Positions 1 to 6,867 of a stretch of 8,837 nt of DNA are shown here, one piece after another; position 1 is the first letter of the stretch; each line of letters starts with the position of its first letter. The stretch comes from Streptomyces anulatus (GTDB lineage Bacteria; Actinomycetota; Actinomycetes; Streptomycetales; Streptomycetaceae). A program made the translations under genes and the position numbers. The DNA lies in assembly GCF_000721175.1 (NCBI RefSeq), contig NZ_JOEZ01000071.1:1-8837 (forward strand). Direction: 5' to 3'. The notes under the pieces were generated by a model. It was not told where the DNA came from. It did no database searches and was given only the letters and a program-made list of their open reading frames with translations.

Positions 1-113
1 GATCCACGGTTGACTACCCACACCTCACGAACGGCCGAATCATCGCACTGGTCACGGCCTACCAGGCCGTTGCAACAAGATCGTGTTACGAGCTCTAAGT
101 GGTGAGCACAGCA
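1..113 (+). promoter_or_regulatory. Upstream region of the eccD operon
   Basis: No gene is supported here. The frame of eccD is closed by a TAA at 96-98. A TTGACT hexamer at 10-15 resembles a -35 box, but I see no convincing -10 at normal spacing, so no promoter is assigned. The stretch holds a 7-bp inverted repeat (54-70) and, overlapping its end, the 8-bp palindrome GTTGCAAC (69-76). As the first gene of the same-strand cluster follows, the operon promoter or the end of an upstream transcript is likely in or before this region. That role is inference. Confidence 0.35.
54..70. promoter_or_regulatory. 7-bp perfect inverted repeat upstream of eccD
   Basis: ACGGCCT at 54-60 and AGGCCGT at 64-70 are exact reverse complements separated by ACC. 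In RNA this would be a stable 7-bp GC-rich hairpin with a 3-base loop. It is not followed by a T-run, so a classical intrinsic terminator is not supported, although actinobacterial terminators often lack one. It could be an operator, a terminator of an upstream gene or a leader hairpin of eccD. Confidence 0.4.
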
Positions 114-1457
114 ATGACGTCCCGCTCGGAACTGAGCCGGGTGACCCTGGTCGGCGAGCGGCGCCGGGCCGACATCGTGCTGCCCTCGGACACGCCCATC
201 GGCCAACTGCTCCCGGACATCCTGCAGTTGCTGGACGACCGGGCGGCATCGCGGCCGTTGACCAGGCAGTTGATCACCTCTGATGGTTCGGTCCTGCCGC
301 ACGACAGCACCCTCGCCTCGGCCGGTGTCAGCGACGGCGCCGTGCTGCGCCTGGTCAGGACCCACGCGGCGCCGCCCGCCCCGGTGGTCCACGACGTCAC
401 GGACCAGGTGGCCGACAGCCTCGACCTCCAGGCCTGGCGCTGGCGTCCGGCCGCGCGAAGGGTCGCCGCCGGGGCGTCGACCGTGGCCTTCGCGGTGATC
501 TCCGCCCTGTTGGCCCGGCGTGAGTTCCCGCTCGGCACCCTGGCCGTCGCGCTGGCGGTCGTCACCGCCGTCCTCCTGGTGGGCGGCGCGGTGTGCGCCC
601 GGATCGGGACGGGCAACCGAGGACTGGCGACCGCGCTGTTGTTCGTCTCGGGCGGGCTCGGCATCCTCACGGCCTGGACCGCCGCCGACGCCTACGACTG
701 GTCGGGCCCGGCGCGGCTCGCCGCGGTGGCGACGGCGGTGGCCCTCGCCCTGCTGCTGCTCGGGGTCTTCTCGCCGCTCGGCCGCGGCGGTCTGATCGGC
801 GCGGGCGCGACCGCCGCCGTCACCGCGGTGTGGGAGGCCGTCGCCGCCGTGGAGCCGGATCCGGCCCGACTGGGCGCCGTGATGGCGGTGTTCTCCGTGG
901 TCCTGCTCGGCATGCTGCCCCGGCTCGCCCTGATGGCGTCCGGGCTCACCGCGCTCGACGACCGGCGGTCGGGCGGGGTGTCGGTCAGCCGCCACGACGT
1001 GGCCGACGCGCTGGCCGCCACGCACCGCGGACTCGCCCTCGCCACCGTGGTCACCGCGGTCTCGGCGACGGCGGCGGGCTGGCTGCTCACCCTGGCCGCG
1101 CGGCCGACCGTGTGGACCGTGCTCCTGCCCTCGCTGGTGGCGGTGGTCCTCCTGTCGAGGGCCCGTGCGTTTCCCCTGGTGGCCGAGGTGGTGGCGCTGT
1201 TCGCCGCTGCGGCGGTCCTCCTCGTACGGCTCGTGATGCTGTGGATGGAGCAGGCTTCCGCGGGCGCGGGCCCCGTCGTCGTGCTCGGCGTGGCGGCGCT
1301 GCTGCCGCTGTTCGCCCTGTCGGTGGAGCCTCCCGAGCACGTACGGGTACGGCTGCGGCGCACCGCCGACCTGGTCGAGTCCATCGGCATGGTGGGGCTT
1401 TTCCCGCTCGCCATCGGCGTGTTCGGCATGTACGGCCAGTTGCTCGACAAGTTCTGA
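114..1457 (+). CDS. eccD: EccD, type VII secretion integral membrane channel protein
   Basis: EccD is the most hydrophobic subunit of the ESX/type VII inner-membrane complex and is thought to line the export path. The first ~75 residues, beginning near SRVTLVGERRRADIVLPSD, match the ubiquitin-like (YukD-type) domain of EccD. A linker follows, then eleven hydrophobic segments from about residue 117 to the C-terminus, the EccD topology. The LPRLALMASGL stretch after the sixth span is also EccD-like. The length (447 aa from this start) is slightly below the roughly 500 of mycobacterial EccD. Start: the frame opens just after a TAA at 96-98, leaving GTG 99, GTG 102 or ATG 114. I prefer ATG 114 because GGTGAG at 101-106 lies 7 bases before it. 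GTG 99 would add five residues (MVSTA) and has no clear ribosome binding site. It is first in a same-strand cluster with a MinD-like gene and eccC, which supports the assignment. Confidence 0.93.
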   Translation: MTSRSELSRVTLVGERRRADIVLPSDTPIGQLLPDILQLLDDRAASRPLTRQLITSDGSVLPHDSTLASAGVSDGAVLRLVRTHAAPPAPVVHDVTDQVADSLDLQAWRWRPAARRVAAGASTVAFAVISALLARREFPLGTLAVALAVVTAVLLVGGAVCARIGTGNRGLATALLFVSGGLGILTAWTAADAYDWSGPARLAAVATAVALALLLLGVFSPLGRGGLIGAGATAAVTAVWEAVAAVEPDPARLGAVMAVFSVVLLGMLPRLALMASGLTALDDRRSGGVSVSRHDVADALAATHRGLALATVVTAVSATAAGWLLTLAARPTVWTVLLPSLVAVVLLSRARAFPLVAEVVALFAAAAVLLVRLVMLWMEQASAGAGPVVVLGVAALLPLFALSVEPPEHVRVRLRRTADLVESIGMVGLFPLAIGVFGMYGQLLDKF

Positions 1458-1473
1458 CATTCATGCGCGGGCG

Positions 1474-1495
1474 GCTCCGGTCGGGGCATCGGAGC
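1474..1495 (+). promoter_or_regulatory. Hairpin in the eccD/minD-like spacer
   Basis: GCTCCGGT (1474-1481) can pair with ATCGGAGC (1488-1495), including one G-U pair, around a 6-base loop. It sits in the 55-base gap after eccD and ends directly at the ribosome binding site of the next gene. It could tune translation, protect or process the mRNA, or attenuate transcription. No T-run follows. The pairing is seen in the sequence, and the role is inference. Confidence 0.35.
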
Positions 1496-1507
1496 GGAGG
1501 AGAAGGG
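1496..1507 (+). promoter_or_regulatory. Ribosome binding site of the MinD-like gene
   Basis: GGAGGAG at 1496-1502 runs into AAGGG at 1503-1507, 5 to 10 bases before ATG 1513. This is the strongest Shine-Dalgarno sequence in the window. It fixes the start of the MinD-like gene and argues for its independent translation from eccD despite being co-oriented with it. Confidence 0.75.
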
Positions 1508-1512
1508 CAGAC

Positions 1513-2793
1513 ATGCCGAACGCGGACAACTGGCAGGGTGATGTGCTGCGCGATCTGAGGGGTACGCCCCCGCAACGCGCAGCAGGCCACGGCTCAGCAC
1601 AGGGTCACGGTCCGGCACAGGGTCACGGTCCGGCACAGGGTCACGGTCCTGCACAGAGTCACGGCCCGGGGCAGGAGCAACGTCCGGCGCAGGAGCAACA
1701 CCAGCCCCGCGCCCATACCCAGGATCAACCCCAGCCCCAGCCCCAGCCCCAGCCCCAAGAGCGTACGGGGGCGGCGGCCAGGGCGGGGACGGGAACGCCG
1801 CCGCCGAGCCGGAGCGTCCCCGCGTCGCCCGTCCCCGCCGCTGCCCCGGCGCGTGCGCAACGGCCCGCCCGCTCCCCCGACTCACGCCCCGTGGTCGACA
1901 GCGCGCTGACCGGTACGGCGCGCCGTCCCCGGCGGGGTGAGCCGGCCGCCGCGCGAATATCGCGCGCGATACGACGGATCGTCTCCTCGTCGGCGGCGCG
2001 TGAGGTCGCCGAGATCACCCGCACCGCCGAGCGGATCCAGCAGCCGGTGACGACGGGCCGGCAGATCGCCGTCACCTCCATCCGGGGCGGTGCGGGCAAG
2101 ACGACGGTGGCCGCCCTGCTCGGCACGGCGTACGCGCACCACCGCCAGGATCCGGTCCTCCTCGTCGAGGCCGATCCGGCGCTCGGCTCGCTGCCGCTGC
2201 GGCTCGGCGCGGAGACCCTGCGCTGGACCACGGCGGATCTGGCGGACATCGTGGAGCCGCAGATGTCGCTGCTCGACGTCACCGGCTATCTCGTCCAGCT
2301 GCCCGACAACGCCTGGCTGCTGCCCGGCAGTCAGGGCCGGATCGGGGCGATGCTGGACACGGCGGCGTACGAGCGGGTCATGGTGGCGCTCCGCCGCTAC
2401 TTCGGGGTGACCGTGGTCGACTGCGAGACGCTGCCCGCCGAAGTCGCCCGCGTCGCGCTCTCCGCCGCCCAGGCCCGGGTGCTGGCCGCCCCCGCCACGC
2501 TGGACGGCATCACCAGCACGTACGCGGTCCTGCAGTGGATGCAGGGGCTGCCCCGACACATGATCGCCGGGACCGTGGTGGCACTGACCAGCACGACGTC
2601 CCGCCCCGGGATCGATGTGGAGGCCGCAGCCGAGAAGCTCCGGTCCACCGGCGCGACGGTCCATGTGCTGCCCTACGACCGTCATCTGGCGGCAGGCGGA
2701 GCGCTCCGCACCGAACTGCTCGCCCGGCCGACACGACTGGCCGCCACCCGGCTGGCCGCCGAGGTCTTCCAGCTCTCCCAGAAGCGCCGGTAA
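1513..2793 (+). CDS. EspI-like MinD/ParA-family ATPase with repetitive disordered N-terminus
   Basis: 426 aa in two parts. Residues 1 to about 175 are low-complexity and rich in Pro, Gln, His, Ala and Arg, with GHGPAQ-type repeats (25-60) and a Pro-Gln run (73-82). No signal peptide or membrane span is visible. Residues from about 178 form a MinD/ParA-like P-loop domain: RGGAGKTT at 191-198 (P-loop Lys196), an EADPALGSLP segment with Asp221 (switch I-like) and VVDCETLP with Asp303 (switch II/Walker B-like). This architecture resembles mycobacterial EspI, a cytosolic P-loop protein of ESX-1 with a proline-rich N-terminus, reported to link secretion to ATP level. A similar regulatory or motor-associated role here is inference. 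Oddity: the deviant Walker A of this superfamily normally reads KGGxxKT, but here the signature Lys is Arg191, so activity needs checking. It lies 55 bases after eccD and 5 before eccC. The strong ribosome binding site sets the start. Confidence 0.85.
   Translation: MPNADNWQGDVLRDLRGTPPQRAAGHGSAQGHGPAQGHGPAQGHGPAQSHGPGQEQRPAQEQHQPRAHTQDQPQPQPQPQPQERTGAAARAGTGTPPPSRSVPASPVPAAAPARAQRPARSPDSRPVVDSALTGTARRPRRGEPAAARISRAIRRIVSSSAAREVAEITRTAERIQQPVTTGRQIAVTSIRGGAGKTTVAALLGTAYAHHRQDPVLLVEADPALGSLPLRLGAETLRWTTADLADIVEPQMSLLDVTGYLVQLPDNAWLLPGSQGRIGAMLDTAAYERVMVALRRYFGVTVVDCETLPAEVARVALSAAQARVLAAPATLDGITSTYAVLQWMQGLPRHMIAGTVVALTSTTSRPGIDVEAAAEKLRSTGATVHVLPYDRHLAAGGALRTELLARPTRLAATRLAAEVFQLSQKRR
1585..1710 (+). 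repeat. 18-bp tandem repeat coding for GHGPAQ-type hexapeptides
   Basis: Seven adjoining 18-base units in the reading frame encode GHGSAQ, GHGPAQ, GHGPAQ, GHGPAQ, SHGPGQ, EQRPAQ and EQHQPR. The units at 1603-1620 and 1621-1638 are identical at DNA level, and the next (1639-1656) differs at one base. Identity decays outward, as expected from recent slippage or unequal exchange in the centre of the array. Copy number changes would keep the frame and alter only the length of the disordered tail. Confidence 0.85.
1729..1758 (+). repeat. 6-bp CCCCAG tandem repeat (Pro-Gln run)
   Basis: Four CCCCAG units followed by CCCCAA encode five Pro-Gln pairs in the disordered tail of the MinD-like protein (residues 73-82). 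The near-identical synonymous codons indicate slippage-driven expansion rather than selection on each codon. Confidence 0.85.
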
Positions 2794-2798
2794 CACCC

Positions 2799-5700
2799 AT
2801 GAGCACCCGACTGGTCCACCGCCCCGCCCGGACCACCCGTCCGCCGGCCGCGCCCGCGCCCCGCACCATCGAGGCCCCGCCCAACCTCCCCGAGGGGAAG
2901 GCGGGCAACATCGCGATGTCGCTGCTGCCGGTCGCCGGGGTCATGTCGTCCGTCGTGATGATGACGGTCGTCCGCAACAGCCAGTTCGCCGCCCTCGGCG
3001 CGATCATCCTCGTGGTCACCGTCATCGGCTCCGTGGCGCTGCTCTTCTCGCAGCGGGGCAAGGCCCAGCGCACCCGCCGCACCCAGCGCGAGGCGTATCT
3101 CGCCTATGTGGAGGACCTGCGGGAGGAGCTCTCGGGCGAGGAACGCGAACGGCGTGAGCGCGCCGATGTCCTGAACCCGCCGCCGTACGCCCTGTACGAC
3201 ATCGTGCGGGACCCGGCGCGCCTCTGGGAACGGCGCAGGGTCGACGACGACTTCCTGCGGGTGCGGGTCGGCACCGGTGAGATGCCCGTACGGGATCTGC
3301 AGATCGCCGAGCCGGGATCGACGGTGCTCACACCGCCCGACCTTTTCATGCTCAACGAGGCGTCGGCGCTGGTGAACCGGTTCCGCAACGGCACCGAACT
3401 GCCGCTCACCGTCCCGCTGGACCGGATCGGCGATGTCAGTGTGATCGGCCCCCGTGAGGACTGTCTGCGGGTGGCCCGTGCCCTGCTGGTCCAGACGGCC
3501 GCCCTGCACGCCCCCGACGACGTGGCCATCGCACTCGCGGCGCCGGGGGACCGCATGGCCGACTGGGAATGGGCCAAGTGGCTGCCGCATCTGCTCGACA
3601 CCGAGCAGTTCGACGGACCGGTCGCCGCCCGCCGCATCGCCCCCTCCGCCCCGCAGCTCGCCCGGCAGATCGGGGCGGAGCTGCGCCGCCGCGCCTCGTA
3701 CGCGGCCGAGGTCCGCCGGGGCCTGGCCGGCCGGGACGCGCTGACCATGAACTCCCGGCTGCTCGTCGTCACCGACGGACACGGCGAGGACGCCGTCGAC
3801 CTGCCGCGCCCGGACGACGCCGTCGGTCTGCGCGAGATGGGCGTCACCGTGCTGCATCTGCTGGAGCAGCGGGTGCAGGAGCCGGGACACGTCAGCGTAC
3901 GGATCACCGTCGACGGCACGGACGTGACCATCGAGGACCTCCGGACGCCGGAGCCCGTGGAGGCGCACGGCACGGTGGACGAGGCGGGCATCCCGTTCGC
4001 CGAGGGTCTGGCCCGGATGCTCGCCCCGCTGCGGCTGTCCGCCGAGTCCCTGGTGGACGCCCCGCTGTCCGGCCCGGTGGAGTTCGCGGCGATGCTCGGC
4101 ATCGACGACGTGGCCCGGCTCGACCTGGACCGGCTGTGGGCGCCGCGCGGTGAACGCGCCTTCCTGCGCGTCCCGATCGGCATCAGCGACTTCCACGAGC
4201 CGGTGCTGCTGGATCTCAAGGAGTCCTCGGAGCTGGGGATGGGCCCGCACGGTCTGTGCGTGGGCGCGACGGGTTCGGGCAAGTCGGAACTGCTGCGCAC
4301 CCTGGTCCTCGCCCTGGTGGCCACGCATCCGCCGGAGGATCTGGCGCTCGTGCTGGTCGACTACAAGGGCGGGGCGACGTTCGCGCCGTTCGCGGACCTG
4401 CCGCACGTGGCCGGGGTCATCACCAACCTGGAGAACCAGGCGGGGCTCGTCGAACGGGTCCACTCCTCCCTCGCCGGTGAGGTCAGGCGCCGCCAGCAGG
4501 CTCTGAAGGACGCGGGGAACGTCGCGGACATCGGGGACTACGCGGCGCTGCGCGCCGAGAAGCGGCCCGACCTGGACCCGCTGCCGCACCTGTTCGTGGT
4601 GATCGACGAGTTCGGTGAACTGCTCACCGCGAAGCCGGACTTCATCGACCTGTTCCTCTCCATCGGCCGGATCGGCCGCTCCATCGGGGTGCATCTGCTG
4701 CTCTCCAGCCAGCGCATCGAGGGCGGCAAGCTCAAGGGCCTGGACACCTACCTCTCCTACCGGCTCGGCCTGCGTACCTTCTCCGCCGACGAGTCCCGCA
4801 CGGTCCTGGACACCACGGACGCCTTCCACCTGCCTCCGCTGCCGGGCTTCGGTTATCTGAAGGTCGACACGAGCCACTACGCCCGGTTCAAGGCGGGCTA
4901 TGTGTCGGGCGGTTACCGCGGTCCGGTCCGCAGCCACGACGAGGAGGAGACCGGCCCGCTGGCGCTGCCGTACGAGGCGTTCAACACCCTGGCCGGACCG
5001 GACGAGGCACGGCGGTCCCCGGAGCCGGCGTCCCGCCGCCGCGAGACGGGACCGACGGAACTCGGCGTCATGGTCGATCAGTTGACGGGTGCTGCCGCCG
5101 CCGTACGGAGCATCTGGCTGCCGCCGCTGCCCACCGCCACCGCACTGGACACCGTCGCCGGTCCGCTGGACATCGGGCCGCACGGGATGCGGCTGACCGG
5201 GGCGGTCACGGAAGGACGCCGGAGGCCGCTCCGCGTCCCCGTCGGCCTGCTCGACGACCCGGCCAAGCAGTGGCAGGGGCAGTGGTTCCTGGACCTCACG
5301 GTGGCGGGCGGCCACGCGGCGGTGATCGGCGGACCGCAGTCGGGCAAGACGACACTGCTGCGCACGCTCGTCCTGTCCCTCGCACTCACCCACACCCCGC
5401 GCGAGATCGGCGTCTACGGACTCGACCTCGTCGGCGGTGGCCTCCAGGCGCTGTCGGGCCTGCCGCACGTCGGCGGCATCGCGGGCCGCGCCGACCGGGA
5501 ACGGGCGGCGCGTACCGTCGAGGAGGTCCGCACGATGCTCGCGCTGCGCGAGGACCTCTTCCGCCAGCACAACATCGACTCGGTCGAGCAACTGCGCACC
5601 CTGCACGCGGCCGGCCGGCTGCCCGAACTCGCCTCGGCCGAGATCCTGCTCGTCATCGACGGATTCGGCGCGCTGCGGGACGACTTCGACGAGTTGGACG

Positions 5701-6791
5701 ACGCGATCGCCGACATCCTCAAGCGGGGTGGCGGCTACGGCATCCACGTCGTCGCGGGCATGCTGCGCTGGAACGACGTGCGCATCGCCATCCAGTCCAA
5801 CTTCGGCACCCGCGTCGAGCTGCGCCTGAACGACCCCGGCGAGTCCAGCATCGACCGCAAGCTCGCCGAGACCCTGTCGCCCGACGAGCCCGGCCGCGTC
5901 CTCACCGACGGAAAGCTCTTCGCCCAGGTGGCACTCCCCCGGACGGACGGGGTCGAGGACACGGCGGACCTCGGCACGGTCCTGGAGCGTACGGCGCGCA
6001 CGGTCCGGGCCACCTGGAACGGAGAAGTGGCGCAGCCCGTGCGGGTGTTGCCGCAGATCCTGGAGCCGCACTCGCTGCCGGGCCCGGCGGCCGAACCCAC
6101 CCGCGTACCGATCGGGCTCGACCAGTCGGCGCTCGCGCCCGTACTGCTCGACCTGTTCCAGCACGACCAGCACCTGCTGGTGCTGGGGGACAGCGAATGC
6201 GGCAAGACGAACCTGCTGCGGACCGTCGCACACGGCCTCATCGACCGTTACGGCGAGGACGAGCTGGTGTTCGCCGTGATGGATCCGCGGCGTGCGCTGC
6301 GCGGTGCGGTCCCGGAGGAGTTCAACGGGGGCTACGCCTACAACTCCAAGCTGTGCGCGGGCCTTTCAGCGGGCATCGCGACCGAGCTGGAGAAGCGGCT
6401 GCCCGACGAGAACGCCCGCCTGGAGGACCTGGAACCGGGCAACTGGGGCAAGGGCCCGCGCATCGTGGTCCTGGTCGACGACTACGACGTCCTCACGACC
6501 GCCGGCCAGTCCCCGCTGTCGCCGTTCCTCCCGTACATCCCCTCGGCGGTCGACATCGGCCTCCACTTCGTCCTGACGCGCCGGGTCGCCGGAGCGTCGC
6601 GGGGCATGTACGAGCCGCTGGTGCAGGGCTTGCGGGAGTCGGGGGCCTCGGCACTGCTGATGGCGGGGGACCGCAGCGAAGGCCAGCTGTTCCCCGGCGT
6701 GTACGCCTCCCAGCAGGCACCCGGGCGCGGCGTGTTCATCCGCAGGGGCCAGCCGAACCGCCTGATCCAGACGGTGTACGCCCCGACGTGA
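2799..6791 (+). CDS. eccC: EccC, type VII secretion FtsK/SpoIIIE-type motor ATPase (single chain)
   Basis: EccC is the membrane-anchored motor that recognises Esx substrates and powers export. At 1330 aa it has the full EccCa+EccCb length in one chain. Order: basic/proline N-terminus; two membrane spans (about 38-59 and 63-83); a stalk domain with the EccC-typical DWEWAKWLPH at 255-264; then three FtsK/SpoIIIE-like modules. Module 1 has Walker A GATGSGKS (489-496, Lys495) and Walker B VVIDE (Asp603, Glu604). Module 2 has GGPQSGKT (844-851, Lys850) but LVIDG, with Gly955 where the catalytic Glu belongs. Module 3 has GDSECGKT (1130-1137, Lys1136) but LVDD, with Asp1228 there. In studied EccC the latter modules are degenerate and act in regulation and Esx binding, consistent with this. 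Start: ATG 2799 is five bases after the preceding stop and opens with a typical EccC N-terminus. The frame stays open upstream to 2535, but that stretch overlaps the MinD-like gene and looks like shadow sequence. No clear ribosome binding site is visible, suggesting translational coupling. Confidence 0.95.
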   Translation: MSTRLVHRPARTTRPPAAPAPRTIEAPPNLPEGKAGNIAMSLLPVAGVMSSVVMMTVVRNSQFAALGAIILVVTVIGSVALLFSQRGKAQRTRRTQREAYLAYVEDLREELSGEERERRERADVLNPPPYALYDIVRDPARLWERRRVDDDFLRVRVGTGEMPVRDLQIAEPGSTVLTPPDLFMLNEASALVNRFRNGTELPLTVPLDRIGDVSVIGPREDCLRVARALLVQTAALHAPDDVAIALAAPGDRMADWEWAKWLPHLLDTEQFDGPVAARRIAPSAPQLARQIGAELRRRASYAAEVRRGLAGRDALTMNSRLLVVTDGHGEDAVDLPRPDDAVGLREMGVTVLHLLEQRVQEPGHVSVRITVDGTDVTIEDLRTPEPVEAHGTVDEAGIPFAEGLARMLAPLRLSAESLVDAPLSGPVEFAAMLGIDDVARLDLDRLWAPRGERAFLRVPIGISDFHEPVLLDLKESSELGMGPHGLCVGATGSGKSELLRTLVLALVATHPPEDLALVLVDYKGGATFAPFADLPHVAGVITNLENQAGLVERVHSSLAGEVRRRQQALKDAGNVADIGDYAALRAEKRPDLDPLPHLFVVIDEFGELLTAKPDFIDLFLSIGRIGRSIGVHLLLSSQRIEGGKLKGLDTYLSYRLGLRTFSADESRTVLDTTDAFHLPPLPGFGYLKVDTSHYARFKAGYVSGGYRGPVRSHDEEETGPLALPYEAFNTLAGPDEARRSPEPASRRRETGPTELGVMVDQLTGAAAAVRSIWLPPLPTATALDTVAGPLDIGPHGMRLTGAVTEGRRRPLRVPVGLLDDPAKQWQGQWFLDLTVAGGHAAVIGGPQSGKTTLLRTLVLSLALTHTPREIGVYGLDLVGGGLQALSGLPHVGGIAGRADRERAARTVEEVRTMLALREDLFRQHNIDSVEQLRTLHAAGRLPELASAEILLVIDGFGALRDDFDELDDAIADILKRGGGYGIHVVAGMLRWNDVRIAIQSNFGTRVELRLNDPGESSIDRKLAETLSPDEPGRVLTDGKLFAQVALPRTDGVEDTADLGTVLERTARTVRATWNGEVAQPVRVLPQILEPHSLPGPAAEPTRVPIGLDQSALAPVLLDLFQHDQHLLVLGDSECGKTNLLRTVAHGLIDRYGEDELVFAVMDPRRALRGAVPEEFNGGYAYNSKLCAGLSAGIATELEKRLPDENARLEDLEPGNWGKGPRIVVLVDDYDVLTTAGQSPLSPFLPYIPSAVDIGLHFVLTRRVAGASRGMYEPLVQGLRESGASALLMAGDRSEGQLFPGVYASQQAPGRGVFIRRGQPNRLIQTVYAPT

Positions 6792-6867
6792 GACGTCGCG
6801 GAAACGACCACCACCCTTGCACGCCCACCACCCACCGACGACCGACGAAGGACCGGACGACCACTCC
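6792..6867 (+). other. C-rich, G-poor spacer between eccC and the DUF6177-like gene
   Basis: The 76-base gap has a strongly C-biased core: 19 C and only 3 G in the 30 bases 6808-6837. The rest of the window is balanced in G and C. I see no promoter and no strong hairpin. An unstructured C-rich RNA of this kind could keep the downstream start open or act as a Rho loading site. Both are inference. Confidence 0.4.

Noticed and set aside
692..1885. Long - strand open frame across the eccD/minD-like junction
   Set aside because: It covers the 3' half of eccD and the repeats of the MinD-like gene in antisense, and its Asp-Pro-Val-type repeats are only the reverse of the 18-bp array.
1950..1966. 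17-base palindrome with 7-bp arms and an ATA centre in the MinD-like gene
   Set aside because: It lies in an Arg/Ala-rich coding stretch where CGCG-type palindromes are frequent; nothing else supports a binding site.
2535..2798. 88-codon upstream extension of eccC
   Set aside because: It overlaps the conserved MinD-like coding region and reads as Arg/Pro-rich shadow sequence; the EccC N-terminus begins cleanly at ATG 2799.
2682..6233. Very long open frame on the - strand opposite eccC
   Set aside because: It mirrors the third-position G/C bias of eccC, its translation is low-complexity with no recognisable domain, and the + strand frame is a clear EccC.
6817..6867. TTG start extending the DUF6177-like protein by 17 residues
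   Set aside because: The added piece is His/Pro/Asp-rich, is encoded by the C-biased spacer and has no ribosome binding site. The family-like sequence begins at ATG 6868.
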